This document shows, piece by piece, positions 44,820 to 55,592 of a stretch of 64,000 bases of DNA. The stretch spans positions 4,526,001 through 4,590,000 of the forward strand of contig NC_135002.1 of the NCBI RefSeq assembly GCF_051020985.1, read 5' to 3'. Origin of the DNA: Nomia melanderi. Lineage: Eukaryota > Arthropoda > Insecta > Hymenoptera > Halictidae. Numbering within the stretch: position 1 is the first letter of the stretch; the number at the start of each line of letters is the position of its first letter. The position numbers and the translations under genes are program-made. The notes below the pieces were generated by a model. The model was not told the DNA's origin, ran no database searches, and was given only the letters and a program-made list of their open reading frames with translations.

Positions 44820-45838
44820 AATAAGCTACAAAACCGTACACAGGTTTCGCTGCAATCAGATAGAAACCCGATGATGGATCATCGAAAGCCGCAGTGTTTC
44901 ATTGACCGTCCGCTTTAACGAGCGCAGTGGCACAGCGTTCGCAGCGATCGTTCGTTACCAGCGCTATCCTCGCGTCGAAAAGTTGAGCGCGTCGTTGTCC
45001 GGAAGGATTAGCGAAAGAATGATCAAAAGCGGGCCGACGGTCGAGTCGGTTTCCGTTCGAAAACAACCCCTGTCAATTATACCGAGGGACGTCCTCGCTT
45101 CCCGGCGGCGTAACGAGGTTCGTTTGCGCGGCGAAATAAAACAAACCGGCGCGGCGGAGCCAGGTTTCGCTTCCTATAGCGTGCGTGCGTGCGCGTCCTG
45201 TCCAATTTCAGGCTCGATAAAGGAGAGGGTTAATGCCGTGTCGATCTAAAGCCGGGGCGCACGCATCGCGGGCCAATTTTAATAACCGGCGCGCGGCTCG
45301 GTTCAGGTGTTCGTCGGGATATATCGTCCCGGCACCGATGGAAATCGTCGGCCGGTCAAAGGGAAGGCGAGGCCGACTTTATTGGGGGACGCGTGGCCGC
45401 TCGTCCGCTCGGCGAAAGATTAAATTGGAATTCGATTATCAAACCGGCGCCGAGCCGCGCGGCTCGTCCGACGATTTAGTTTCATCGGCGGCCCGCCGGA
45501 TCGCGTGTTATTGCCGTTCGCCGTGGGAAATGTTCTGCTGCGCGGATGATTTTGTTTTGTCTCGTTTCCCGCCGATTGAAATCGGCCGTGCCCCGTGATT
45601 AGAATGGGGGATTGATGAGGCGATAATGCGGTTTTCGGAGTGTACTTCGGGGATTAGGCGGTGGGACTCGGGTTTCTGACGATTGGGCGGGTAGTTTATG
45701 TGTTACGCTTGTTTAATTGGGATGGGGTTTGGTTTGCTTGTGTCAGTGTGTTTGTGTGATATTTATTGTGTATTTGGAGTTGGCGTTTGGTGCGTTGGTT
45801 TGAGTACAGGTGGGACGTTGTTCATTGTTTGATCTATG
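44820..45838. other. CpG island, then TG-rich unique DNA; no supported gene
   Basis: 44,880-45,600 is GC-rich with 115- and 121-codon + frames lacking domains. 45,620-45,838 is G/T-rich and leads into the minisatellite. Confidence 0.4.
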
Positions 45839-46433
45839 GTAGCACCTGGTCTACTCATTTTACTTCTTTTCAATATCTGATCAAGGGTAGCACCTGTTCT
45901 ACTCATTTTACTTCTTTTCAATGTCTGATCAAATGTAGCACCTATTCTACTCATTTTACTTCTTTTCAATGTCTGATCGAAGGTAGCACCTATTCTACTC
46001 ATTTTACTTCTTTTCAATATCTGATCAAGGGTAGCACCTGTTCTACGCATTTTACTTCTTTTCAATGTCTGATTAAAGGTAGCACCACTTCTACTCGTTT
46101 CACCTTTTTTCAGTGTCTGATCAAAGGTAGCACTTATTCTACTCGTTTCACATCTATTCAATGTCTGATCAATGGTAGCACCTTTTCTACTCGTTTTACC
46201 CCATTTCAATGTCTGATCAAAAGTACCACTTATTCTACTCGTTTCACATCTTCTCAATGTCTGATCAAAAGCAGCACTTATTCTACTCGTTTCACCTCTA
46301 TTCAATGTCTGCTCAAAAGTACCATCTATTCTACTCGTTTCACATCTATTCAATGTCTGATCAAAAGCAGCACTTATTCTACTCGTTTCACCTCTTCTCA
46401 ATGTCTGATCAAAGGTAGCACATATTCTACTTA
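45839..46433. repeat. 48-bp minisatellite, 12 full units, no indels, open on both strands
   Basis: GTAGCACC-like starts fall at 45,839 and every 48 bp to 46,415 without exception, although units differ by several substitutions. Because 48 is 16 codons, three frames stay open: + 237 codons (45,766-46,479, repeat like STYSTRFTSIQCLIK), + 69 codons (46,209-46,418), and - 212 codons (45,763-46,401, repeat like SRIGATFDQTLKRSKM). Each unit contains TTCTACTCRTTT and TGTCTGATCA, the motif scattered elsewhere in the window. It may be an expressed 16-residue repeat, but no splice, start context or polyadenylation evidence favours either strand. Confidence 0.9.
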
Positions 46434-47649
46434 CATTATGGCATCTGCTGGCATCTTTTGTTCATGTAACCAGAGCTAGATGTATTCCGCCTGTCTGTCT
46501 AATCGCCGGACTACTTCATTTATTCCATTTGTTCAATTTGATACTATAATCTCTTCTACTTGTTCGACCAAAATTAATACTTGTTCCACTGGTTTATACA
46601 GAACTATTAGAACCCATCTTCTATATACCTACAATTTCTAAGCTCACCAACACGTATAGTGGAGTACTAAGAACACGAGACCCCAGCACCTCCTTCTGCT
46701 CAATAGATTCGACGATCATATTGTGGATGGTTGCCGGCAATGCTCGAGTCTCGTTTCCCGAGCAGCAACAAGCACGGTCGTCATTTTTCTCTCTTGATCG
46801 TCGTGTTTTCCGGCACAAGAGGAAAAACGCGCGTCACACGGCGTTCGGCGTACACATGTTTCATTGATTCGTGGTCGACACTGACAGAAAACTCTCGCGT
46901 TGCTTTATTAGTCGATGGTGGAGTTATTATCGATTTACTACCAATTGGTTCTAATTTAATTAGTAATCTAGTAACCTTACTAACCTTACCAACATTAACA
47001 CGTTAAATACCGCGTTAAATTGTTGGAAAGAAATTACGATGTGCGAGATGACTGCTGTCAAATAAAAATATTTAATAACAGGAATATGTTAATAATTAAT
47101 TTATCTTTTCTATGAAGGAACAAATCATGTATAAAATGCTCAAGAGTCTCATGGCGCTTAATATGCTAATAACCTTAGTAATTTGACATTTAATAATTTT
47201 ATCACCCATAATCAGTAAAAATTGTAATTCCAATTAATTAGTCAATAAGTTTACCTCCATACTTCTCCGGATTCTTAAATATAAGTTTCCGCTTCAAAAG
47301 AAATTCTTTCGTTAATCGACTATCCGCTGGAAGAATTTTCGTAACCGTGATTCGCGGACCGTTCGAAGACGTCCGACGTTGTAAACTTTCGCTAATTGTT
47401 CGCGAGATCGACAGTTGTTCGCGATACCTTAAGCGCCGAGGACTTCGGCAACAAAGCGCGGGGTCGTCTCGGCGAGGGAAAACCGATCGAGCTCGAAACT
47501 GGGGAAACAAAGAACGAAAAGGCCGACACCGGTTCCCCTGACGCCGTGGTCAGGAAAACAATACTTTCTTTTTTCATCCTCGGCATCTTCGGAGGAAATT
47601 CCCAATGGATTTAGTTGCTCGGAAGCAATTGCGGTCGTTCCGGGAGGTC
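46434..47649. other. Motif remnants, unique DNA and a CpG-rich part; no supported gene
   Basis: 46,490-46,600 holds GTCTGTCTAATCG, CTCTTCTACTTGTTCGACC and ACTTGTTCCACTGG, degenerate versions of the preceding unit. 46,990-47,230 is AT-rich. 47,300-47,650 is GC-rich with frames open on both strands. Confidence 0.45.
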
Positions 47650-48135
47650 GTTCGGTTTCGGCTCGTTCCGATTCGACGGATTCAGTTTCCCTTGTAAACT
47701 GAGAGATAAACAGCAGGTGTTTGTCAATAAACGACACTCGCAACAATGATTTGAACGATTAACATTAGAAAATATCAACGGATTCAGTTTTTCTTGTAAA
47801 CTGAGAGAAACAGCAGGTGTTTGTCAATAAACGATATTTGCAATAATGATTCTAACGATGAATATTACAAAATAATTATATCAACGGATTCAGTCTCTTA
47901 CAAACTGAGAGATAAACAGTATGGTTTGTTGATAAACAGGTGTTTGTCAATAAACGACATTTGCAATAATTATTCTAACGATGAATATTACAAAATAATT
48001 ATACCAACGGATTCAGTCTCTTGTAAACTGAGAGATAAACAGTATGGTTTGTTGATAAACAGGTGTTTGTCAATAAACGACACTCACAATAATGATTCTA
48101 ACGATGAACATTACAAAATAATTATATCAACCTTA
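47650..48135. repeat. Tandem repeat with 123-bp units (41 codons) and shorter early copies
   Basis: CAACGGATTCAGTCTCTT at 47,882 and 48,005 marks 123-bp units containing AAACTGAGAGATAAACAG, TGTTTGTCAATAAACGA and TCTAACGATGAATATTAC. Two earlier copies (47,650-47,880) lack about 19 bp (GTATGGTTTGTTGATAAAC). The 41-codon period keeps a + frame open for 119 codons (47,821-48,180); it shows no gene signals. Confidence 0.9.
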
Positions 48136-49499
48136 TTGACCTCACAATTAATTTGTATCTTTCATAGACAAACGAACTGAAAGGATTGAAATCGATTAAA
48201 TTGAAAACGGATTTATATTCACTATTATTTATTCCAAGTAACAAGCAAACTTTCAACGCGTGTTCCGAAAACACTGTGTCGGGCAAACAAGAACTAAAAC
48301 GTGAAATTCATTTATTTCTTCAGGCTGATTTATTTCACGGTAAAGAGGTTCCATTAGAACTGTAAGCATTTTATTTGTCGTCGCTCAGCGAAACTGCACA
48401 TTGTTATTTAAAACGCGCGGCGACCGCGCAGCGCGGAGGAACGTTCGCAAACAGTTCACCGCGGCCCCTCATTGTCCAAAGGTCTGCGACAATGAGCACG
48501 TTTGAGTGGATAATCGAACATCATTAAACCGTGCCGCGCATTTATTAACAGAAATCAGTGAAAACAACGCGGCGTCCGTCTGTCCCGCTGACAATCGAAT
48601 TTCGTAGTGATTGGAGTCTGTAATGGATCGTTGTTCAGCGCCGTGGCAGCTTCGAAAAGAGATGAAAGCGGGCCGCGTTCACGCGTTCGATAATTCCAAC
48701 GATAATCGACGGTAAATAAGTTTCGAACAGAAATCGAGTCTTCGTTATTCGGATACTCCGATTCCCCCAATTATTTACTCCACCGCGATAAAACAATAAA
48801 TTAGAAACGTTAACTTCGCCCGGCCACTCGCCATGGATATTAATTACGATCTCCATATCGATCGGAGAGGCAGCTTAACTCGCGAAATTACGTTTCGCCG
48901 GAGGATCGAGCGATCTCGGCCGGCTCTTCGATAAAATGCAAATCTCCTCGCTGATAGGCAGGAAATAAAATTTTCCGAAAAGTTCCGCGCCGAGGAACGG
49001 TTACGGGGATCTTTTTAAAGTGCTTCGCATCGCGGAAACCGTCACGGGGAAGATCGAAGTTTCTATGAAACTCCGTTTACATGTAACCGGCGGGCGACAG
49101 AGGCGCGGGAGACGATTTCCCAGGAGTAACACCGGCAATCTGCGGACCGATCGATTGTCTATACCGATTCGATGTTGATTCTATAACGCCTCGAGCGCTG
49201 TCAAGCCGTTGTTCGGAGCTTAACCAACGGTCGACGAGAGAGAACCACTTGGTCAGTTTTCTTCGAGTTCCCTTAAGTGGCGGGACTTCGGCCTCTAGTG
49301 GAATAGACCGGCGCCTAGTCAGGCATACTTGATACCGTTACACGAGTGCACGTTACAGGCGTCGCTCGCGTGAAATACTTAAGCTTGAGTTTACCGTGCG
49401 AACGATTAATCAAGCTGGCGAACTCTGGTTCGAGTTGCGTGGGATTATTTATTTATTTATATTCCATGTTTATTTACGAAAATTTTCATCTGTCTTTGA
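48136..49499. other. Unique DNA, mostly GC-rich; no supported gene
   Basis: 48,400-49,220 is CpG-rich. 49,220-49,440 has scattered ACTTGGTCAG and AGTCAGGCATACTTG, possible motif remnants. No coding evidence. Confidence 0.4.
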
Positions 49500-50160
49500 T
49501 ATTTATATTTTAATCAATGTAGAAGTATAGAGTGCTATAAGCTAATTATGGTTAGTAATGTGGAAATTAATATTTTATTGTATTCTTGTCTGGCTATGGA
49601 TAGTCTACTTCTACTAGGTTTCGTGTTTGAATGGAGAACTTAGTCAATAAAAATTGTATTACAGTAAAGGTTACTAATGTAGAAATTAATATTTTATTGA
49701 ATTCTTGTCTGGCTATAGATAGTCTACTTCTACTAGGTTTCGTGTTTGAATGGAGAACTTAGTCACTAAAAGTTGTATTACAGTAAAGGTTACTAATGTA
49801 GAAATGAATATTTTATTGAATTCTTGTCTGCTTATAGATAGTCTACTTCTACTAGGTTTCGTGTTTCCATGGAGAACTTAGTCACTAAAAATTGTATTAC
49901 AGTATTGTTTTCAGCAATCAAAGAGGAATGAATTTATATATTTTATAACATCTATATTTTAATCAATGTAAAACTACAGAGTGCTATAAGCTTTAATTAT
50001 GGTGACTAACGTAGAAATTAATATTTTATTGTGTTCTTGTCTGGCTATAGATAGTCTCCTTTTACTAGTTTTTGTGTTTGAATAGATAACTTTGTCACAA
50101 AAATTGTATTACAGTATTGTTTTCAGTAATCAAAGAAGAATGAATTTATTGTTACTGTTT
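49500..50160. repeat. Tandem repeat, 119-bp units inside a larger duplicated block
   Basis: GTRGAAATTAATATTTTATTG at 49,560, 49,679 and 49,798, with a diverged copy near 50,009. Each has TTCTTGTCTGGCTATAGATA and GTCTACTTCTACTAGG. ATATTTTAATCAATGTA..AGAGTGCTATAAGCT precedes at 49,505 and 49,955, indicating a super-unit of about 450 bp. Confidence 0.9.
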
Positions 50161-50734
50161 CCAATATTTTATTAGCCTAAGATATACTAAATCCACTGTG
50201 AAATTCTGAGTACTTTTGTAATTGTCTTATTTTCCTTTTGTATTGTTTTAATTATAAACGTGAAGCGTGGTTTCCGTTGGGATATCGGGTCAACTCACCA
50301 AAGAAGCAGATAATAGGATAGGCAGAGAAGTACGAGTCTCAAAGTAATTGCGCGCATCTATGGTCAGGTGAAATGAAGGAACGTACGTTGTTGCGGTTAA
50401 GACTGGTTCCCCTCTGTCTCTGTGTGTCGGTCGGTGTGTGGCCACAGGCTGACCAACCGAACCACAAATCCCATTACACGTCTATGTTCTCCTTGGCTGC
50501 GCTTGCATTTTCGTCTTAGTCCCCGTTATTCGCGATTCATGATGCTTAATCTCTTGCCAAAATTCTCGTTGTTTTGCCGACTGAACGCAGACTTTTCTAC
50601 TGTGTCTGACAAATACTCGATGAAACTACCTCGAGAATTCTTGACAGAAATCTGTATGAATTCGTGGAAGTATATCTCAAATATCTAAAATCAAAATTCC
50701 AAATGGCAAATGAATTCTCTAATATCTCACAAAT
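50161..50734. other. Unique DNA downstream of the small gene candidate
   Basis: Mixed composition. A short + frame (50,422-50,688) has no support. Nothing else recognised. Confidence 0.4.
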
Positions 50735-50744
50735 TTTATTTATT
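50735..50744 (-). other. Polyadenylation signal of the small gene candidate
   Basis: AATAAATAAA on the minus strand, two overlapping AATAAA hexamers about 40 bp after the stop codon at 50,785-50,787. Confidence 0.4.
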
Positions 50745-50784
50745 TACGAAACTCTGAATTAAAAGTAAATGAATTTTCTGAAAT

Positions 50785-51153
50785 TTACTTCTGCAGATTT
50801 GATTGTATTTGCTGAACAATAACGTTCTTAATTGTTCGACAATCAGAATGACCCGTGTCAGATGTTATCGAGGTTACGCGTCGCTGAACCCGGCGCTCGG
50901 AACTTGAACTGAAATTAGAGGGTTGACGGTCGGTCATGTCGAATGAGGGTTTAGAACGGCGGAAGGACCTTGAGGGTTTGAAATTAATTTCCCTCGTAGC
51001 TGTCTCGTTAGTTCCTCCCCAAGATAAAGGCGATCGCGATTTAACAACTTCCGAATCTACGTTGTAAGACGCATCGAGCTCTGTTAGTTTGAGGTTCACT
51101 CGATCCCTTTCTCTCGAAAGTCTTGCGCAGTTATTATCCTCGATTATGAACAT
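50785..51153 (-). CDS. Hypothetical 122-residue Ser/Arg-rich protein, compact intronless gene candidate
   Basis: I do not recognise the protein and assign no function. The ORF starts MFIIEDNNCARLSRERDRVN and ends VIVQQIQSNLQK. It is hydrophilic, Ser- and Arg-rich in the middle (residues about 60-95), with no signal peptide, membrane segment or cysteine pattern, so it is probably largely disordered. Reasons to prefer it over other frames: codon choice looks protein-like with acidic and amide residues well represented; the ATG lies in AACAAAATG, close to the insect start consensus, just after an in-frame TAG; a TATAAAG lies about 70 bp upstream; AATAAA follows the stop by about 40 bp; and the DNA is not an extreme-GC island. 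It sits between two tandem arrays with no gene neighbour. It could instead be a terminal exon of a larger minus-strand gene, a retrocopy, or chance. Confidence 0.4.
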   Translation of the reverse strand: MFIIEDNNCARLSRERDRVNLKLTELDASYNVDSEVVKSRSPLSWGGTNETATREINFKPSRSFRRSKPSFDMTDRQPSNFSSSSERRVQRRVTSITSDTGHSDCRTIKNVIVQQIQSNLQK

Positions 51154-51217
51154 TTTGTTTTGCTATGTCCTGTCTAACTTTGTAATTTACAACAACATTT
51201 TGGGCTACTTCCTGTCG

Positions 51218-51224
51218 CTTTATA
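51218..51224 (-). promoter_or_regulatory. Candidate TATA box for the small gene
   Basis: TATAAAG on the minus strand, placing transcription start near 51,190 and leaving a 5' leader of about 40 nt before the ATG at 51,153. Confidence 0.3.
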
Positions 51225-51493
51225 ATCTGTCGTATACTTTTGGAGGAGTTTCCAAGTGAACGATACGCGGAGCATTGTAATTCGAGCATCTTATTCATAA
51301 ATCTTTTCATTTATTTTTCAAATATTTTTCTATATAATATTAATATTTTTCTTGTATTAATATTTCCAATCATTCTTCCCTGTAATAAATATTCCTATAT
51401 TTCCAATGATAAATTCGTCGTGTAATTAAGCATTCTTATCATTGATATGCTAAAAACATTGCTATCCTTGGTGCAATTTACATATATGTAATT
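51225..51493. other. AT-rich unique DNA
   Basis: 51,290-51,480 is strongly AT-rich. No feature recognised. Confidence 0.4.
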
Positions 51494-51497
51494 TTAA

Positions 51498-51761
51498 CAC
51501 TAACCGTACCGGGAACCGGTCGAATGACCAAATTTGAAATTCTAGGTTCCTTGTATATGTAACTTTACTCAATTTCTCAATTCTCGCTTTTCATTTTGTT
51601 TCTGCTTGCACTACAAAACATTTATCATCTAACTTATTTATCTTTATTTTACAGCCAGTCATTTGACTGGTCAAGTATCGACACGATTAATGTGAAATAT
51701 CAACAATTGCGGAACTAAGAGACAAAAACCAGTCATTTCGACTGGTACAGTAGTCCTAGTG
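51498..51761 (+). mobile_element. MITE family B-like, copy B4
   Basis: TTAA (51494-51497) then CACTAACCGTACCGGG; right end GGTACAGTAGTCCTAGTG then TTCA (decayed TTAA). Two hairpins, CCAGTCATTTGACTGG (51,655-51,670) and CCAGTCATTTCGACTGG near the right end. About 264 bp, more diverged than B1 and B2. Confidence 0.7.
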
Positions 51762-51765
51762 TTCA

Positions 51766-52155
51766 TTCAGGAACGTCGCAGGCGTCAATCGGTAGGAACA
51801 GCTGCTTAAGTAATTCTTTCGACGCGTCCCGCCGGTCCATTAGAATTCCACGGAGCCGAGTTCAACATTGTCTCCGTTCTCCGTCGACGAAGGTACGCGG
51901 ATCGCTAAAGATAAGGCACGTAGTCATTAATTTCGGGGGCAACACGTGCCTCGGGGTGTCGACATCGCGAAGACGACTAGCCGTCCTCGCTGGCTCCTAC
52001 TTCCCCATGTACACCTACGATTCACCCGAACACTAATTGTGAGCCTGTAATTTACTTACGTCCGTGCCAGTCCCAGGAACGCCTTGAATTTCTCCCGGAA
52101 TTTCTATCTCCGTTCCAGCCGTGACATCCTTTAAACACACATGCGATTCCTAGTT
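51766..52155. other. Unique DNA, no feature seen
   Basis: Mixed composition, no repeat or ORF of note. Confidence 0.4.
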
Positions 52156-52830
52156 GTTAGAACATTCGAAAATATTTGTGGAATTACCTTGAGTACACTA
52201 CGCTCGTCTATCGTGAAGTTCTGCTAATGAAAATAATATCCATGCCAAATGTGTGTTCTGATGTCTGATTAATCATGGAATTATACTACTGATACATCTT
52301 TCTCGTACTAGAAGCAAGGTAAATATTTATTCCTATGTTTAATCCTGTAGTACTATTATTCATTCGCTTGACAGTGAATTCCTTCATTTGTCATTTCTGG
52401 TTAGCCAAATGTGTGTTCTACTGATGTCTAGTTAGAACATTCGAAAATATTTGTGGAATTACCTTGAGTACACTACGCTTGTCTATCGTGAAGTTCTGCT
52501 AATGAAAATAATATCCATGCCAAGTGTGTTCTGATGTCTGATTAATCATGGAATTATACTACCGATACATCTTTCTCGTACTAGAAGCAAGGTAAATATT
52601 TATTCCTATGTTTAATCCTGTAGTACTATTATTCATTCGCTTGACAGTGAATCTCTCCACTTGTCATTTCTGACTAGCCAAATGTGTGTTCTGATGTCTG
52701 ATCAAGCATGGAATTATACTACTGAGACGATTACATCTTTCTCGTATGAGAAGCACGGTAAATATTTATTCCGGTGTTTAATCGTGTAGTACTATTATTC
52801 ATTCGCTTGACACTTAATTCCTCCACTTGC
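52156..52830. repeat. Tandem repeat, unit 275 bp, about 2.5 copies
   Basis: GTTAGAACATTCGAAAATAT at 52,156 and 52,431 (275-bp period), with near-identical bodies including TACACTACGCTYGTCTATCG and TTTCTCGTACTAGAAGCAAG. A third partial copy from 52,676 begins AGCCAAATGTGTGTTCTGATG. Non-coding. Confidence 0.93.
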
Positions 52831-55108
52831 ACGCCTGAACAGTTACCTACTCATTCCACTTCCTGCAGTAATAATTCATGCTAGACTGATCGACAGATTG
52901 GTGACTTCAAGTATTCATAATGCCAACGATTCTTCAACGTACAACGTTAAAAGATGGGTCATTGTCAATGAGCTGAATTTGTTGGATACTAAATAATAAT
53001 CCTAGTGAATGATAATTTTTTCTTCAATTCCATATCTTCCACAGTAATTTATACATACATTGTACATAATGGAAATTATAAAGCGTTAGTTCGTGCCTTT
53101 GAACATTCACAGTAAAACAACACGTGTCAGTGTCAGCATTACTCAGGACAACATCAAAGTCATTATCAACGAAATGGAAACAAAGGTATTCACGTATTAC
53201 TGTGCTCTTCTGCAAGAAAGTCAGTTCACTTTCATTACCGTTCGTGCTAAGATGAAAACACGAAAGTCAGAATACGCGGAGCTTGCGCTAAGATAAATGT
53301 TGAAATGTTGAGCAAAGTTAGAGCAAATTATTTTCACTGAAGTAAATATTTATACAGGCCACTTCCAATCAGTTCGCACAAAGTTAAGTCGGCGTGCGAC
53401 GTACGGGTTTCCCTATAACATTTCGAAATAGAAAATGCGTACACAACAGCGTATAGTCAACATTTTCGGAGATACCCGACTATAACTCTTTATAATTTCC
53501 ACCCTTACATTGTACTGTCGCTATACATTAATCTAATGTGCGTTAAAACAAACGCTCACATTATCTTTCACTGTTACGTTTATTCCTGTCGCAGTATCCG
53601 CGTCTGACTGCACCGGGACACATACTACTTACGACTACCTTTATTTAGGCACCCTCCGCGGAAATTCGAATTCCTTTGTTCATTATCAGGATCAGTAGCG
53701 TTCCCCATTGTCTCGAGTTTCCGAATTCGTCTGTACAATACTCGCGCAGGCACACACACGCCGACAGGTATATCGGTGTCCCGTGAATCGAACGATCGGC
53801 TATCTGTCCCGAATTACCCAAACCGATACTCACGGTTTAGTTCGTAATATCGAACCAGTGTTCGCCGGTTAGAGCCGTTCCCCATGACTCCTCGCGCTCG
53901 CATATGAATACACCAATTAACGCTGACAAGTATACGCGTTCCAGTGAGGAACGCGAACCTCGGATGCCGCAAACAACGACCCCGAACGGCAACCATACAC
54001 CGTGTTCCGGGAAATCCTGGTGAAATCAGGTTTTGAATTATTACACGCGAGAAACTTAGAAAACATATGTTTGAAGGTGATCACCTTTGAAAAATTGTCG
54101 ATCAATATAATTGAAGACGAAGCAGCTAGTATTCTTAGAAATACGCGTTAGACAATCTCGAGAACAAAAGCCGCTTTAATAAATTTTTCGGGAATCCTTA
54201 GAACTCTTTCTGTATTTTAATAGAATGATCATGGAAATTATTATTTCATTACGAGTTTTATATGAAACTTGATCGTTAAACAAATTAGCTAGTTTCATAC
54301 GTATCCGTAAATATATAATTTTCAAAATGCAGTTACTTGAAGAATAATAGGGCAGAAAGGAATACATTCTCCGCGATCAAGAGGACGAAGAAATTCGAGG
54401 AAAACGATTCGGAAGCATCGCCCAGAAAACGAAAACAACGGACGTTCGCGAAGTGCAACACGCCGAAGTATAGAAAACAGTTATGCAGGTGTCGTTTCAC
54501 ATTGCCCGGAAGATTTCCTCGCAAACAGCTGCCTGTTTGCGCAGAATTTTTCTCGAATTCTCGCGCGCGGCGTCGCAAGAAAATTCAGGTCCAAAGTAAA
54601 CAGCGCGCATAAAAGGGAACGGCGCGCTCTCGGCAGCTAACTCGCTCCTTCAAAACTCCCCGGCAGCAGCCAGCATTCGGGCTAAATATCCAGAATGCCG
54701 CCGCGGGAACTTCCGGCGAGGCGGATTCAATTATTCGTGTCATGCCAATATATTCTACGGCGTGATTGTGTGCCCGCGCAATGCAAATACGAGGCTCCGG
54801 GGACGTTCTTAGGTAAACCGAGTGACGTCTTCAGTCTCCGAATTAGCGCACGTGCGGTCCCTTACGAGATTGCTTCTTGGGTTGCCTGCGGGACTCGTCC
54901 GGGACCTGGAGGAATGACTCTTTTCCTCCCTGGGAAACGAGCGTCGCGCGGCGCGGCCGCATGTGAACGGAACCCTCGAATTCAGACTATTCGCCTAACG
55001 AGAATTAAAGGTTGCCAATGCGTTGCTGAGTAATCTGGGCAACTAACATCTTAATTACTTCCTTGTTATAACGTGAATTTTTCTACTGAATTACTGATTT
55101 GATACTTA
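52831..55108. other. Unique DNA with weak ORFs; no supported gene
   Basis: 53,093-53,296 (+) is a 68-codon frame with protein-like codon choice (VSVSITQDNIKVIINEMETK) but it begins with GTG after an in-frame TAG, lacks a good acceptor, and is mirrored by a 63-codon frame opposite. 54,337-54,612 (+) is a Lys/Arg-rich frame without ATG. 54,640-55,030 is CpG-rich. None is accepted as a gene. Confidence 0.35.
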
Positions 55109-55112
55109 TTAA

Positions 55113-55356
55113 CCCTTTGCGGACGAATGTCGACATTTTGGCGAGACGAAATTTTGATGTTTGGAAGACTAAATCGCAGGTGATTTAATTACTCGAGTAG
55201 TGAGAGATCAGCACTTAGTTTCCTTTTTTCTATTGTTATTATTATTATTATATGAGCAGTTGATATTATTCTATTATTATTATATAAGCAATTGGTATAG
55301 AATTTAGCTTCATCTATTGAAGGTTTTATACGTTTCAAAGAATTTCCGACAAAGGG
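55113..55356 (+). mobile_element. MITE family C, copy C5
   Basis: TTAA (55109-55112) then CCCTTTGCGGACGAATGTCG; right end TTCCGACAAAGGG then TTAA (55357-55360). 244 bp, lengthened by an internal (ATT)n expansion at about 55,240-55,290. Its right TTAA is also the left TTAA of A5. Confidence 0.9.
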
Positions 55357-55360
55357 TTAA

Positions 55361-55588
55361 TCCTTTGCACTCCAGAGGCGTCCCTAGGTCACCAAATGAT
55401 TTGACACAGCGAAACTGTAAACTTTGATATTTGATATTAAACTTTGTACAATGCAGCAATGTACGAAATATTGAAAGAAAATAGTTCAATGCATGTGAGA
55501 TTTCTTAATTCAATCCAAGGAAACGTCATCTGTATCTCATTAGAGAATATCGAATATTTCCGGTGAAAAACTTCTCGAGTGCAGAGGG
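55361..55588 (+). mobile_element. MITE family A, copy A5, sharing a TTAA with C5
   Basis: Begins TCCTTTGCACTCCAGAGGCG directly after TTAA 55357-55360 and ends CTCGAGTGCAGAGGG then TTAA (55589-55592). 228 bp. Confidence 0.9.
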
Positions 55589-55592
55589 TTAA

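Noticed and set aside
53093..53296. Possible exon with protein-like codons (VSVSITQDNIKVIINEMETK)
   Set aside because: A resemblance to phosphotyrosine-binding-domain strands was considered but spacing does not fit; no ATG, poor acceptor, and the opposite strand is open.
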